From: Eleginops maclovinus
Taxonomy: Eukaryota > Chordata > Actinopteri > Perciformes > Eleginopidae
Direction of reading: 5' to 3'
NCBI RefSeq assembly: GCF_036324505.1
Contig: NC_086356.1
Location: forward strand, 11,584,244-11,648,243
Length of the DNA stretch: 64,000 nt
A model generated the notes under the pieces. It had not been told where the DNA came from. It saw only the letters and a program-made list of their open reading frames with translations, and made no database searches. Of this stretch, positions 39,298 through 53,954 are shown in pieces (position 1 is the stretch's first letter; each line of letters begins with the position of its first letter). The position numbers were made by a program, and so were the translations under genes.

Positions 39298-39341
39298 CAG
39301 AGTTGTGTTTCCACAAGCTGGAAACACAACACTGACATGTT
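39291..39341 (+). repeat. inverted repeat / hairpin B, 22-bp stem with one mismatch
   Basis: Left arm 39291-39312 (AACATGTCAG, A, GTTGTGTTTCC) pairs with right arm 39320-39341 (GGAAACACAAC, A, CTGACATGTT). The only mismatch is A-A at 39301/39331, and the loop is the seven bases ACAAGCT. Arm length is like a microRNA precursor, but the loop is short and the stem unusually perfect, so a small transposon relic is at least as likely. Confidence 0.85.
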
Positions 39342-42300
39342 AGCACCTCATGGAGTCTGCATGGTTTTCATTCACATATTCAGAAGACATGAGCAAAAGT
39401 ATCATTCGTTTTATAAAGCTGAAGAATATACGTCAAATATTCCATTCAAGCCATGGTTTTGGTAACATCAACTCCTGAAGTAAATATCTGTTCAGTGCTC
39501 CTCTATGTTCACCAAATACTGTACTTGCTAACACTTTGTCATTAGATGCTATCATTTGGATTTGTGTGTAGTTTAAACTAACAAACCACTGCACTGTCAG
39601 CACACAGAGACTGAACCAAAACCATAAAATCCAGCCTAGAACTAGGTTTATTTATAAAACGGTTTATGTAATTGATAAAACCATAATCAATTGTATAAAT
39701 CCACTTCAGATCCTTACAGGGAGATTGTGTACACATTTAAGTAAGCACTGTGAAATGAGCTGTAATAGCTGAAAACATTTCAGGGGTCTAATCTCATGTA
39801 TGTTATCAATTATAATATACATTTGGTTTGTTGAGTATTTAGAATTAGACAGTATTCATTATTATTATTTGTTCATTCCACATCATCATTTTTTATCAGC
39901 ATTGGAAAGCGTGTACGACCTACAAGAACACTCATTGTTAGCTGAAGCTCTTGGATTTTAAATGATCTTTGGGCAAAATATAATAGATATGCACTTTATA
40001 AATTATTACAAAAGTATTTTAATAATGATGTTGTTTTGATGTGAAACACTTTAGAGTATATTTTTTTATTTGTTTCTTCTTGGGCATGACTCTTGGATTT
40101 CCGTTTATGTCTAGACGATTTGACATTAATTTATAATTGTCCACCTCAAATAACACTTATTTATTCGGTTCCGAGTAAGTGCTGTACCTTTTCCGAAATG
40201 GAAGGCTGCAATTAATTGACTCACTCAAAATTAAATGGAAATTACAAGTGACAAATATAATAATACACAATTACTAAAACAAAAATACCCATTTCAATGA
40301 ATAAGAAAATGTATTATGTTTGGTGTAGCAGAGGCATTTTCATTTCTAAAATGAATCACTTTGGATTTGAACTCTTCCTGGTGTTAGAAAACCTGTAGTT
40401 TACCTACTGACCCAGACTTAAAGTGATGATGTGCCTCAAGTCTTAAACACATTGCTGCTGCAGCTGTCAGCATGCAATATGGCACTTACCATTCGATGTC
40501 CCTAGCACACATCAGTCGCACTACGGCATGTCTACAACTGAAAAAGGAATTACTGATCCTGAGTTGAGGACTCTATTGTGTGTGTTGTCCCTTCGATCCT
40601 CACCTCTATAGTCTCTTAAACATGTAATTGCAACTCCACAACAACAGAGTAGATGTCCATAGAGATAGGAATGTCAGGACGTTCCAAATCAAAAGCGCGT
40701 CTGACAAAATGCAAATTTGCTGTAGCCTGGACATGTCTGTTGCAAGCCAATTCAGCAGCATTCCGTTTCCCTTCTTGAGTATTGCCATCATGAAAAAAAG
40801 AATCTAGGCCATCGGTTTCCATATGTCTCATACAGCAGCGGTGTCCCTCGGACTTTGTGTCTCACAATGTCAATTGCGGTAACAGGTCTGAACATTTTCC
40901 GGCAGATTGGCTATTAAAGAGTGGCTGCAGAAAAAGGTTGCTCCAAGGCCAAGGCAGAATATATTTGTTAAGAGAATTCAAAAGTAATTTACAAGGAGAT
41001 ATTTATTACTTGAATGCATTGGCCTGAAAATGATTGGTGAATGTAATATTTCTATTTTGTTTTATATGTTTTCTTTCTAACTTGTGTTCACTTTTTTTAT
41101 TTGTTGTTTTCATTTTGTTTCCCTTGAATGGGGTCTGAAAAACTATATCCATGGCTGCCAACGGTGGAATAACAAAGTTCACTTTGCAACATCAAGCAGA
41201 CTCCTCAGTCGGTGAAAAATGTGCATATGTTTAAAGTAACGGGCATTTACTCACTATGGCACCACAGCCTGGCAGACATGATGCTGTTTTTGCTAAATTG
41301 CAGCTGCATTCTGCCAAGACATACACACAGCACTGTTCTCAAGTTCACACGGCATGGAAGAGAGGGTTTAATCTGTGACACCCTCACAGTAGCCAGGGTC
41401 CTTAGCCTACCCCTCAAGTTCTCCATACTACCCCAGTGAATGCTGCCATGGAGAGCAGCCATGAGCTCCCTCCAATGATGAATATCTTGCCTTCTGTCCA
41501 AAGGGTTTATTTATGAGTTTTGAGGGGTTCCCTAGTGTTCTCCCTACCCTTTCTGACAATAAAGGTCTTCTCAAAGTCAACCTTCTGTGTACAAACTCAT
41601 AACACACACACAGGCTTTTTCTGCTGCAACGTGGCATTTAAAGTTGCATGAACAAAAACAAGAACAGATGCTTCTTTTATTTATTGAAAACTAATACTAT
41701 GGTGTCAGTCAGTGTCTATGGCCATTAGTTACTACAACATATTTAAACAACCTGAATGTATTTTCTGTGGCACCTAAACCATTTATTGAATTCATGCTAC
41801 ATTATATTGCAACACATATGATGTATTACATCATCCCAACAAACCATTAGAGAGAGGATGGAACACGTTGTAGATAAATGGTGACTGCAATCAGGGTAAC
41901 TCTACTATTCTTTTTAATTTTGTATTTCTGCCTTTGCTCTGACCTCCCTGTAGTGTTGATTGTATATAATCCATGACTTGCACATATGCTCAATAACATT
42001 GCACCAGTAGAGAGGAAATTTCTCCCGCTAATTCCCCTCCAGGCATCAGGGTTACTAATGTGTCCATTTATATTTTCTAGTACCAATATACATTTGTAAG
42101 AGTGATCCTTGTCTGGTGGCTCATTGTTGTTCAGGAAGGCAGAGGATTTCAACCTTCTATTAGATGCTAGCATAAAAAACAACACTAAGTGTTCTCCCCT
42201 TTATGCTTCGCACGGTCACATTGGGGTGACCCTCTCATCCAATGGGACTCTCTAAATGTGCCCGGTAGCAGCAGCGGGCTTTGGTGTTCCTATTCCTGGT

Positions 42301-45300
42301 GTATTTGCGGGCTTTTTTGAAAGATAATGTCCTCTCACCTAAAACTGTTTTACCTTGGATGTCCCTAAATAGGCTAAGAGTAAATTTTAAAACTAGCCTT
42401 ATAGCTAGAACAAAGATTAAAATGTCAAGAGACACACATGATTACATGTTTTCTTTGTGTCCTGTTTAGCTTGAGTTGGTTATTTAAAAACGTTCTTCAT
42501 TGTAGCCGTTAACATTATGGTGAAGTATATGGTGCATAACATCTGGTAATGAGTATACTTTTGCATTGTACTCTATTCCACTGTATTCAAACCCTACTAC
42601 TGAAACTACTAGTCTGCTCTTTCAACACCCGTCCATTAAATCCATCAAAAAAGACCTGCCTCACCGCCTTGCTAATTATTCTTAACCAAAGCCATTTGTG
42701 CCATGAAATATTGTCAGGGATGATACCGTTGATGTAATACGATAATGATAATGGTGTTTCATAGTATTCCCATTATATATCCATGTCTGCTGAAGAGTTG
42801 AGTCTTCATGTTCTTGAGTAACACATGTTCACCTTTTGGATTCATTATCTTCTCAATGTCAACATTGTGTAACATCTCTTGTAAATGCTTAAAAATCCAA
42901 AGGACTGCATGCTCTTTATTATGGAAATGTGACTTGTATTAATTCTATGTTTAGTTTAATAAAAGAACATGACTCTTAATCAATGATCCCTAAAAATCAG
43001 TTTTAGACTATCATATATGAATCACATTAATCCATGGAGGAATTTTCCCCTCACTCTAAGCATGGATATGAGGTCATCAGCACACTTGGGGCACACATGC
43101 AAAGTGTAATTTCCTTTAATTAGTCCATAAGGAGGACATGAGCCTTGTTACGGACCACTATCCACTATAATCTTCTACAGCGAGAGACACCATGTGTGTA
43201 TGCAGTAGGTCAAGGTGTTCTTTATGTGTTCTGCCCTGGCTCTGGCTCCACTTGTATCCATAGGGGAGAGAATGGTACAAGCAGCTCTTCATGGAAGCCT
43301 CCTGGCATGTTTCCCACAGGTTCTCACACATAGGTATTCTGTTCCCAGATTTTAGCAGGACACTAAACACATGGTCAGGTGCTATGGTGCTGCTTCAAGC
43401 GCCGTGCCACACTGTCATGATGGCTAGGGTCCAGGTTTTGGTTGTGGCATGAGTGTAGAAGAGAGTGGGTTGTTTCCTGATTCTATATACTGTATATTAT
43501 GGAATACATGATTTATTTGGAATGCTACATATATGGCCGCGTTATACAGTGTCATTATGTTATTGTCAATGACCATATTGTAATATTCATAAATAAACTG
43601 GTATAGTTTTGTTTTTGTTTTTTGAGCCTTGGATTTTCTCCGATTGTGTGGATAAACTTTTTGTAGAATATTTTGTGAAATATTGCACATGCCTGTACAA
43701 CTGAGCTGTATGTGGGTGTGAATGTATGTATGGGAATCAGAGTCCATAGCCTTACCTGGTTGGTGGATTTTAGCCCGTGCTCGGTGTTGGTTGAATTACA
43801 TTATCATTAAATCAATAGGTTAAAAACATTATATTGCTTTAATCCCACGGCTCATGTCAAAGTTAATATCCGTCATAAACATTTGTGAATAAGTAAATAA
43901 ATAATAACTGTATTTTATGTGGGAGTATGAGTTGAATTAATGAGGATGTAAGTACTCATTTATTCATATCTGAATAAGGTACACTTCTGTGTGACCTTTC
44001 CCATGTGGGCTAAACGTGTTTAAAAGTATCTTAAATATATTGCTGGCTATTGTGAATTTAATAAGCTATCTGAGACATCACTGTATCTGTGTATAACATA
44101 CACATTTGTGCCTTTCCTTTTTTACTCTTTTATCGTTGTAGAGCAATTGTTTGCTGGCAACATGTCATGACCAAAGCAAATGAGTTCTTTTGAGACTTCC
44201 AGTTGCAGTGCAGGGGAAAAAGGGACGATGCTATCAGTAGAGACAGAATTCAGGTTGAAGTGGCTGTATCCCCCATGTTTTGTTTTTCTCTCTTTTCTTC
44301 TGCCCATTCATTCACCTTCTCCCTGTCTGTTCTGTTGCCTGGGAAACTGTTACCGATGGCGACCAGGAGTTGCGGAAACAAAAGGAAGTGTGGTCCTGAA
44401 AGAAGAGGATTATTGAATTACTGTGTTCACACATGCATCCAGGACAGCTTGTGGGCGTGTATGGATGTACAGATGATTGATTGATATGATTGCATATTGG
44501 CTCAAGAACTGAAATGCACATGTGTGTTATTCGTAATATGTGCACATGTCGAATAACAACCATTTTGAAACAGTGCATTGTTCAGGAGACATAGACCAAT
44601 ACAACATACACTGGAAATTGTATATCTAAACATGATTATAAACATAAAACAATATATGTTCTGGAGTTGATGGAAAGTGTAATTCCACATTAACAAATGT
44701 ATAGAATTAGCTTTATTTGAATTTCGTTTTATTTCTTAATTTTAATGCAATACAATTAAAAATGTGTGTACATTTCAAAACAAATATGGTTCTAATTGTA
44801 CCTTTTTTATTATTAGTCATCATTTGAAGCATATTAACATGTACGATCACAGCTTAACTCTTGGTGGACTTATACAGCAGGAACAAGCACCATAGTTATT
44901 CAGCTCTTCCTGTCACGATAGTTGGCCCCTGGCTCTCTTGTGCAATACGAAGTTGAAACTATGCAACCTAAACATTATGTTAATTATGCATGTTTGGTTG
45001 AGGCGCTTCTTTCGATTTTGATGCATCACTTCACAGATATTTACTGCTGGGAATTGGACCATCCTCGCTGCATATCTCATTAACCTCTATGAACTCTAAA
45101 GATAGCACCACCAAGCACTGCCATACCCACTTCCGTTAGCTAGCTCACCGGTGGCTTCTTTCCTCATCTGCTTCCTTGTCTCACTATTGATTCATCCTGG
45201 GTTTCTTTTTTTTATTGTTTTTTAATGGCTTCTTAAAGTACAATGACAAGTCTTGGGGAAATGTCACATTAATGTACGTTTAAACTGCTTGTTTTCCCTC

Positions 45301-48300
45301 TCCTTAACGCTAACGATAGCAGATGTGTTTTGCTAGCAGCTATTAATGACTCAAGCACCAATTGGGAACATCTGTGCGATTTGAATTGGGCTCGAAAGAG
45401 TGATTCAGACCTGGGTTATCTATTAGCATTTCTTTTCAAATCAGTTTTAATTTATGACATCTCACTGCAGGACTGTGATTTTCAATTTATATTTGTTTTG
45501 TATTCCTCTTAATCCAATTCCAATGATTGGAAGACAAACTGATATGTTCCCTACAGACATCTACTGTATACTTTGACCCTGAGTCTTGGTGAAAGTACAG
45601 TAAGTATCAGTATGAACACTGTAGTGTATATACAATTAAATATGTGGTTTGGAGCTGCCAATGATGGGTGGAGACATCACTATGATATGAGGAGCATGGG
45701 AATGACCATGAATGGGGTTTTTTTTACGGCGGAAGCAGGAGGGGGAAGGGTATTTTTTGCTTGCATTTGGCACAAATGAACAGAGACTTCCTTCCCCTTC
45801 AGCTGCTGGCTCACACTTACAGGTCTACTCTCACAAGCTGTGTGGTAACACTTGGCCGACAGATGCAGATACAAATAATGGCCTCACTTCAATCTAAACG
45901 ACAGGGAATATAACAAGGGCTGAGGCCCCATCTGTCTCTGATGAAGGTTCACAGACACAAGCGCACACACAAACACATAAACAGACCTTTAATCACGCAT
46001 ACCTTAGTGCATCTGCAAGTTTTCATGGCGAATAGATTTCTTTCCCTCGCAAAGACAGGCTTTTCACAGTTTTAGTCTTATTTTTTTAAATTCTCTGCTC
46101 CTCTGATGGCACAGCAAAAAGAACAATCTGACTAATCCTTTAAGCCTTGAAACACCTTTTTTTTTAAAATATGGCATTCCAATTGAAATGGGAAATACAA
46201 AATGACTGTCCATGTGTCGTTCCACTGTTATTTTCTTACATGCTGTTCTTGCACCACTGTCCACACTCTGATGCCTGTATCTTAACAAAAGCAAAAATCT
46301 ATTCCCTGCCCCTTTAACTCCTCAGCCCTTCCTTTTCTAAATCAAAGTCACCCCAAGGGCCTCATTGTTCAGGCACTCTTAGTGCCTTGTTATCAACAGC
46401 TGTAGCGAGCCTGTATTGGCCCCTTGTGAGACCACAGTAAATATTGGCATTATCTTTCTAATCACATGTCTTTCTCTGAAATGTCACCAAGGCGGGCAAG
46501 AGTGCTTACAGTTGGCTCACACAGCCTCAGTGTGAGATATCATTTTTTTTTTTTGTTAAAGTAAATGTAAGAGCCATACTGTTGTGCGGGAGGAGTGGTG
46601 TAAGGCTGTGCGGGCATTGCAATCTCTTCCTTTCCAGCAGAACTAATTTGTAACAGTAATGAGCAAGCAGCAGTGCATGGTCATCAGGCAATTATATTTG
46701 GTTACCATGCAAACAGTGAGCATCATGGGATGTCATTATACTGAGAAATATACCCAAGCTTTATTACAATGGCACAGAAAAAACAAATGTGAGCCATTAT
46801 CTAAATGCGGACCCATTTTTCTTCAACTTTTGTGTTGTTCTGAAATTCCAAATGTGTCCCAGACTGATGCTCTCATGGGTAGCAGACTGGTGCATTCACT
46901 CATTTGTATTTAATGTATTTTTTACTATTCAGCCTCTTTGTATAATAACGTTTTGTGTAATTACTTCAACTAAAATTCAAAGAAGGATACTTTATGGTCT
47001 CCTCTAAAATTATTTTGTTCGTGATAAAAAATACTCAATCAAAGGCCATCATTTATGAATACATTTAGAAATGTAAGAATGTAATTTACCTTGAAGGTAT
47101 GCATGGGAACTGAAACCAAAGATAACTGTTTTTATTCATAGGGAAGGCCAAAACAAATTTATGCATGATTACCCTTTGAAAAGCCCATTGGGTAGCATAA
47201 TGGAAAATGTTTCACTGAATGCCCCCTGCTGATTTGAGTTAATACTGAGGTTCTGTATGAGGCATACTGCCCATAACTGAAGTAGACATTATTCAGAAGT
47301 AGCTTTCCTTCATTATTAAACACAACTACTTTAATTTCCGACGAGCTGACATACCTCTTTCTTTCTGTTGCGTTAGATCTATAACTAACATTTTAATTAA
47401 GTGTAAACAATTAAGTAGACAACATTTTACCATCAGCGATGTCAGGGGCGAAAGTTGGTTGGCGTTTCTTGCTCAGAACATGCACATCTTCTAAAATTAC
47501 CTTAATTTTTACCTAAACTACACACCTTAAAATATTTGTTGATTGCTTCTTGCTGATTGTGACACTATCACATCAAATTATCTGCCCACAGACAAACATG
47601 GCCACAGACATGCTCGCCCCTTCTCCTAATGGTATTTCTGTAAACTCATACTTCAAAAAAAGGACATTTGAAATGCTTTCTCAGCAAGTGTTGCATTATG
47701 TATAAAGAATTCTCCTTTGCAAAACTGAGATGTCATTTATCTCTTTAATCTATAGCACAGATACCAACTTCATCCCTCTATACAGGCCCGAGTCTGAAAC
47801 AGAGTTATTGTTAGTCTGTCTGAGAATAAGGCGTGTGCTAAAGCTAGAAGAATCCTGGGAGAGAGGTTTTGGGTGGGCGGTAGCAGCACACTAGCAAATC
47901 AGGCCTAATTCTCAGTTATTATTCACAAGGCCAGGGCTCAACAGAACATTATCTGCCCTCAAATCCTTACCTCGTGCAGAATAGAGCATTGTGGCATGTC
48001 GAGGGGAGATAGAGAGGCAGAAAAATGAACGGATAGGACTCAAGGCGACGGAAAAGGAGATGGGCTGCGATGATGGAACCATGTATTAGTTCCCATGGCG
48101 GAAGGGACAAAATAGAAAGGTCGAGCCGGTGCTTTCCTAGTTCAGCTGTGGGAGATTTTCATTCAGTTTTCAATCACAGTGTAATCTGATTTTATGATTA
48201 GGTAGGGCTTTTGGTCAGTGTAATTTCTCAAGTGATTTACATAGGGCTATGGACTTCTTCGTGATTTTCAGTCATTTTGCAAACGGGTCACTTTCTATTT

Positions 48301-51300
48301 TTAGAAATATGTCAACACACATCCTGTTATGCAGGGTTTGGAATACACCATATCAATGCGACTGAAAGTATACAGTCATTGTATTGTAATTTATTTTATG
48401 CTTTTTCACACACACTTACTTTGGCTGCCATTGTTTAATTACATGGGGTTTCTGTAAGTATGTCCCTAACACATCCTTCCTTATGACATCATATACGTTG
48501 TAGCAGACAGCATCATCCTTTGCATACCAATGTGCAGTCTTAAGTATCTTTGGCCCAGTCATGGCAATAATTTATGGCTCAACAATTGCTGAATCTGACA
48601 CTGACTAAAACATGTTGTCGTCTGAAATTAGCATGAAAGTAATATCATTCAGGCTACACTGTGTCCCTATTCTGTGTCTGTGACCAGCAGTTATTCCTCC
48701 ATGTGTCCAGGACAGGTATAGTTTCTCCAAGGTGAATTAGACAAGTGGTACATTAACCACAGAGCCATGTGCCGTCATTCACGCTGTGACTTCTAGTTGG
48801 ACAGAGAGAAAGGAGAGCAGATGCTAGTGCACATGCCACTTTCACTTCATGCTGGGAGAGAGGGATGCAAGAAACGCAACACCATGAGGGGTACTAGTGT
48901 AAAAAGAGTGGTGTGTTGACAAATAAAATGTTGACGAAATAAAAGTAGAAGGGAGAGGTATTTCTGTTTTCATTAACACAGAAACCGGCCTTTTATGGGT
49001 TTGTGTTTGTTTAGGTATTTGTTTAGTCCATGTGCTGTAAGTGCCTGTGTGTACTTCAGTGCATATTGCTGTATGACCTGCATGGGCATCCAATCAGTCC
49101 TCTGTGTTTTTTTTATGCTACATATATGTTGTTTTAGTTTCTGTTTGACTATCTGAATTCAGCATGTGGCTCTTTCACCGGAGCATTTGCTCTAAACAAT
49201 AAAGATTACTCTGGTCCATTCTTCCCTTGGAGCAGGAAGTGGATGGTTACCAGGGTTCAGTGAGCTCCAGCCTCCACTGTGCACAGATGGTGGCTAAACC
49301 ACAGAGCATGTGTTGGATGTGTTTGCTAGGAGTCCTGTTGTTTTGACGCACAAAGACACTTAGGATCACAAGGGACCCGGTTGTGCTAAAATACAATTAA
49401 ATAATGACATTTTTCTATCCACTATAGCGGTTTAACCGTTTATCATTATGTATCAACAATATACTGTAACTTATCACATTTGAAAAATAACCATTTCTAT
49501 ATTGATTTAAGACAACTTTCATTATAGTAAGCTATTTCAATCACACATGATACTATTTTTCTTTATTTCTTTTTCAGGCCTCTCAATGTTTTTTTGACTG
49601 AAACATGCAACAGAAAGATTTTAAAAATGTAATTCTGAGATTAAAAATAGAAACTCCACAACTGCAGATACATTGATCATATTTGTTTGTATCATTTATT
49701 TGATAGTTGCTACCAATAACCATGTTTGTAGTGCTTAATCTCAATTCTAGTCATTGGCATCGTCATTAAGCAATCATTTTATTTAGGATGTTAGCTGAAT
49801 ATACATTATTCTTCCTGGCTACATTATTGTGCAGTTACCATTACCACTTTTTCTAATGCAGAATGATGATATTTGCAATCAATGCCACAGCTAACTTCTG
49901 TCTTTTACTATGAAATCCATACAGGCATCTGCCTAGACATCTGCTCTTTTCTATGAATGCGCACAAATGAGGTGACACATCTTAGAGATCCATGGTGACA
50001 GTGTTATTTTGGTACAGAAAAAATGTCATCAGAATTATTTTCACATTGCTGAGATTAGACACAATGCTAGACGTGCAGAAAGAGTATTGGAGCAAAACAA
50101 CAACACAAACACAATCAGGATGTTTTCCTTGGTTAAAATGAATTAATTTAAAAGTGCATATCATATTGTTTATATGAATACGAACTCCAGGCTTTTATTT
50201 TGAGTGACAGCTGAAATGTTGACATGTCTGTATGGCTTCTCCTAAAGCTAATAAAGCCCTAACCTCTCATGTTCTTACCTATTACATGAACACACAACAG
50301 TCCGATTGTCATTAATCAGAGCTGGAATATCTTTAATTCACATTCACTTCTATCAAAATCATCAAATCGCTTAATGAACTCTTGCTGTGTGTTTATAATC
50401 TCATGACTCTATGCTACTTAAACTAGTCCCCACAATATGTTACTGTTGAGCAAATACAGTTCTGCAGGTTTTTCATTATCCCTGAACATGAACAGCTACA
50501 CTGAATCGTCTCTGCTGTGCCTGTAGGGATATTACAGTTACTGTACATAGAACATAAAACGTCTGTCTCCTAAAACAGACACACAACAAAAACAAAAAGT
50601 ACATTTCTGGAGGCCATGTTAACTACATTGCACTGTTGTCTAAGCCAGCCATCTGGACACATTTTGTTCATTGCTTTCACATATTGGGGCATCTTTTAGT
50701 CTAATGGGTTTTGTTCTGGGATTAAACAAAATTACTAGAATGTATTATGCTCATATTTGCCAATGTGCAGCATTGATTTTTTTTTCTCATCCAGGGATTT
50801 TCTTTTTTTGCAGAGCTTTATGAAATATGGTAACCACTAGAACAAGTCCAGTGCTGTAAACATGCCCCAGTGGCAGCATGATTTAATATTCATAAGAATA
50901 TTTGTTCCCTTAATATCAGACTTTCATAGATTTCTCCACCGCTTTCCAGATTCATTCTGAGGTCATGCACTCGGGCTATATTGTTATGAATATCACTGGT
51001 TATTATTATATGCTCCAACAAAAAGTACAAACACACTTCTGTCCTTCTCCTTCCTTTAAGATGACTGTCATGGCTAAACCAAGGTAAGAGCTTAATCCTA
51101 GGAATTTGCTGGTATTATGTCTGTTAAAATAAGGTTAGAGAATGTGCTGAATAATTCATTGCAGGTTTTCCTCGCCAAACTCTACATCCAATCTGTAAAA
51201 CACTGAGGATAAAAAGTAAGTGAAAAGGGATGAAAGCATTGCAATTGAGCCTGGCAGGAAATGATGAAAGGAAAGAGACAACATGATCCACAGAGGAGAG

Positions 51301-53954
51301 GAAAATGGGGAAGAAAATGAGAGGTAAAAGCCATGCACAACAGGGAAAACATGGGACATTAACATGGGAAGGCAAATGGGAGAAGGATGCAGAGAAGGAA
51401 CAAAAGGCGAAAGAAAAAAATAAGGGGATTCAGATGGAAAATGAGTGTTATTGAGGAAAAAAAAAAGAATGCAAAGTAACGGAAATAAATACTGGCTGAA
51501 GTAAACCTACACTATAGAACAGAGTGGAATCATGGCCACCCTCCACCCTGTGAAGTCACTTAGGACTAAAGCAGTAGGGATTTGTGAAGCCTGAGGATGA
51601 ACAGAAAACCCATTTTCCCTCATGGCTACATCTGCCACTGTGAATTTATATGGCTATTGTACTGAGTGGAAGAAAGATGTGATCAAACATGAAGGGTAAT
51701 GGAGACGGAGGGACGCACGGTAATCGAGAAGGAGAGAGAACAAAAAGTGAGAACAATGGGAAGCGTGAAGGAAAACATTGTGACATGATACAGGAAGGGG
51801 AATTTGAGAGTATTTTGAGCAAGCTGATGTGAGAGTCAAATTAACAAAATACGCAAAGACAAAAGCTGACGTGATATATGCAGTATATATATAGCTTTTT
51901 AGTAGGGCTGTTTGTACTTTGTAAAGCCTAGAATGCCTATACTGTGACTTGTGCACCAAGTCTGCAGTATTCATATTAAAACGGAGGGTAATTAAGGTTT
52001 TAAATGTCAAGTGTGTCCTAGCAGTGCATGTTGTCATTGTTAGAGCTATAATTACTTGACATTTCCATGACAAATGGACAATTTCCTCTTTAGTTTCCAG
52101 TGACAACTGCCGTGTTACAGCAGTGCCGAGATGATTGAAGACATTGCCTAGCTACAGAACACATTCATGTCTTACTTTTTTGGCTGATAAAAAGCCATTG
52201 TGAAGCTGAGATTTCAACACTTTAATCTTTTTCATTGCAGTCCCTTTAGTTGTGCTGCAGAGTCATACGATGTCACTCCATTATCACTCTGCTGCTAAAA
52301 TGAAATATCAGCCTTCATGTGTGTTGGCCATTCTTCAGGGGAAGTTATGTAAAAGTGCAAACAAAGGGGAGTTTGTGGGACTGCATTTCTGCAAAGCTGC
52401 CATCCTGTTGGAGATTAATGAACAAGTTTGTCCGTGGCACTAGTGCTCTCTGGGCCCCTCCCCTCTCAGCATTGTTTGATTTATGGACACCCAGCCGTGC
52501 ATGAGTTATACTTTCAAAGGGGTTTGTTTTTCGTCATGAAGATGGAATTTTAAATGTTGTGATGAATGACCCCTTTAGGATTTTATTCATTATTCTGTCC
52601 TGAGTTTATTTTCGTGTGTGTGTGCGTGCATTTGCACAACCATCTTTATGTTCACGCTCCTGTGGCTGAATCGTATGCACATGGCCATCCGTGTGTGCAT
52701 GTGTGTAATTTTGTGAATATCACCACATCTTTGAATATGTCAAGCAAAAACGCTGACCCTGCATTTTCTTTCTGACAATGCGAATATATATCGCCTTCAG
52801 GTCGCCGTGTCCCGCTGAATCAAACGCTGCGTCTCACCTATTGGCTGTCATTGTGGAAAAATCAAAGAATAAGTCATGGCCTCCCTTTCTTTCCACCATT
52901 CTGTCTGTGCATATGGATTTACCTTATCATCCAGTCACAGCATGTATGGCAGGGTGTTTGATGTTTCTGTGATGGTGAGATATCGAATGAACCGTGGTTG
53001 AATGTGATGCTGCGGTGCATTTACAGGACAACAAAAAGAAGGAGAAAGGACCGTAGGAGAAAAAGAGAGGTTTGCATTGGTGTGTGTGTGACACTCTAAA
53101 GATAGGAATCCAGTTGTAGCAGTTTTCCACAAAGATGATTTCTGCTTGATTGCCGTTTCTGTGCATGAGAGCATCTATAGACAGAATGACATGAACAGAA
53201 ACCCACAGTGTGATCCTTACTCGTAGCTTTGCTGTAACATCATAATGTGCTGTCATAAGCTGTCATAATTTTGTTTATGATGTTTGGATGCATGTGTTTA
53301 TGTTTATAATGGTACGTTGTATCCTGTACATCACCAACTTTGTCTGTGAATGGATATGAAGGAGTGTATCTCTGGCACTACATCTGAAATGAGCTGTACA
53401 GTAATTTCAAATAAATCCTCCAAATTAAAGTAAGACACATTATTACAACAACAATAGTAACATGATGCATTCATAAAGGTTTTACATATTGTGTGATGTA
53501 AATTTGTGGATACAAGGGGTGTTTGTGGCCCAGTTGTTTAAAACTGTTTGATGTTAGGCACACTGTTTGAAAACCTCTCCTTCAAAAGAAGCTAGATCAT
53601 TTTGTGACTGCTCCATTTTCAAGTGATAAATAATTTCCTACTTGCACAATGCACTTGTGAGCAGCATAGGCACAAATGATTCAGTCTCTGATTGTTACCT
53701 GCCTCTTGTTATTTGGAGAACTAACTTAATGAAGTGGCGGGTGCTAGAACTCTTTCAATAGCTGTCAATTGGTACTCATTGCCATTCAACCTAATATAAG
53801 TTACACTGGAGCAGTTATTGTTATAGGTGTATTGTGTTTGTATTGTTGTGTACAATGTAAAATAACGACATTACCAATTAAGTGTGATCATAAGCATTGT
53901 TTTCCTTGTGTGCTTCACTTATATTCTTTTCTTTTCTATTTTCCTCTGATCCAG
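39342..53954 (+). other. astn2 central intron, 3' part; no element recognised
   Basis: About 14.6 kb. No spliceable exon, structural RNA or transposon with defined ends was found. Two blocks of purine-rich + strand DNA occur at about 51180-51480 and 51660-51780 and explain the 150-codon minus-strand frame at 51654-52106. Other open frames are under 115 codons and overlap on both strands. Ends in the pyrimidine tract and CAG of the exon at 53955. Confidence 0.5.

Noticed and set aside
40616..40831. 71-codon minus-strand frame with protein-like look
   Set aside because: No recognised family, no splice context, and another frame overlaps it on the same strand.
51654..52106. 150-codon minus-strand frame
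   Set aside because: Explained by purine-rich + strand sequence, which lacks stop codons on the minus strand; low-complexity protein.
53769..53954. ATG-initiated extension upstream of the transmembrane exon
   Set aside because: It is in-frame intron read-through; the strong pyrimidine tract and CAG at 53954, and homology, set the exon start at 53955.
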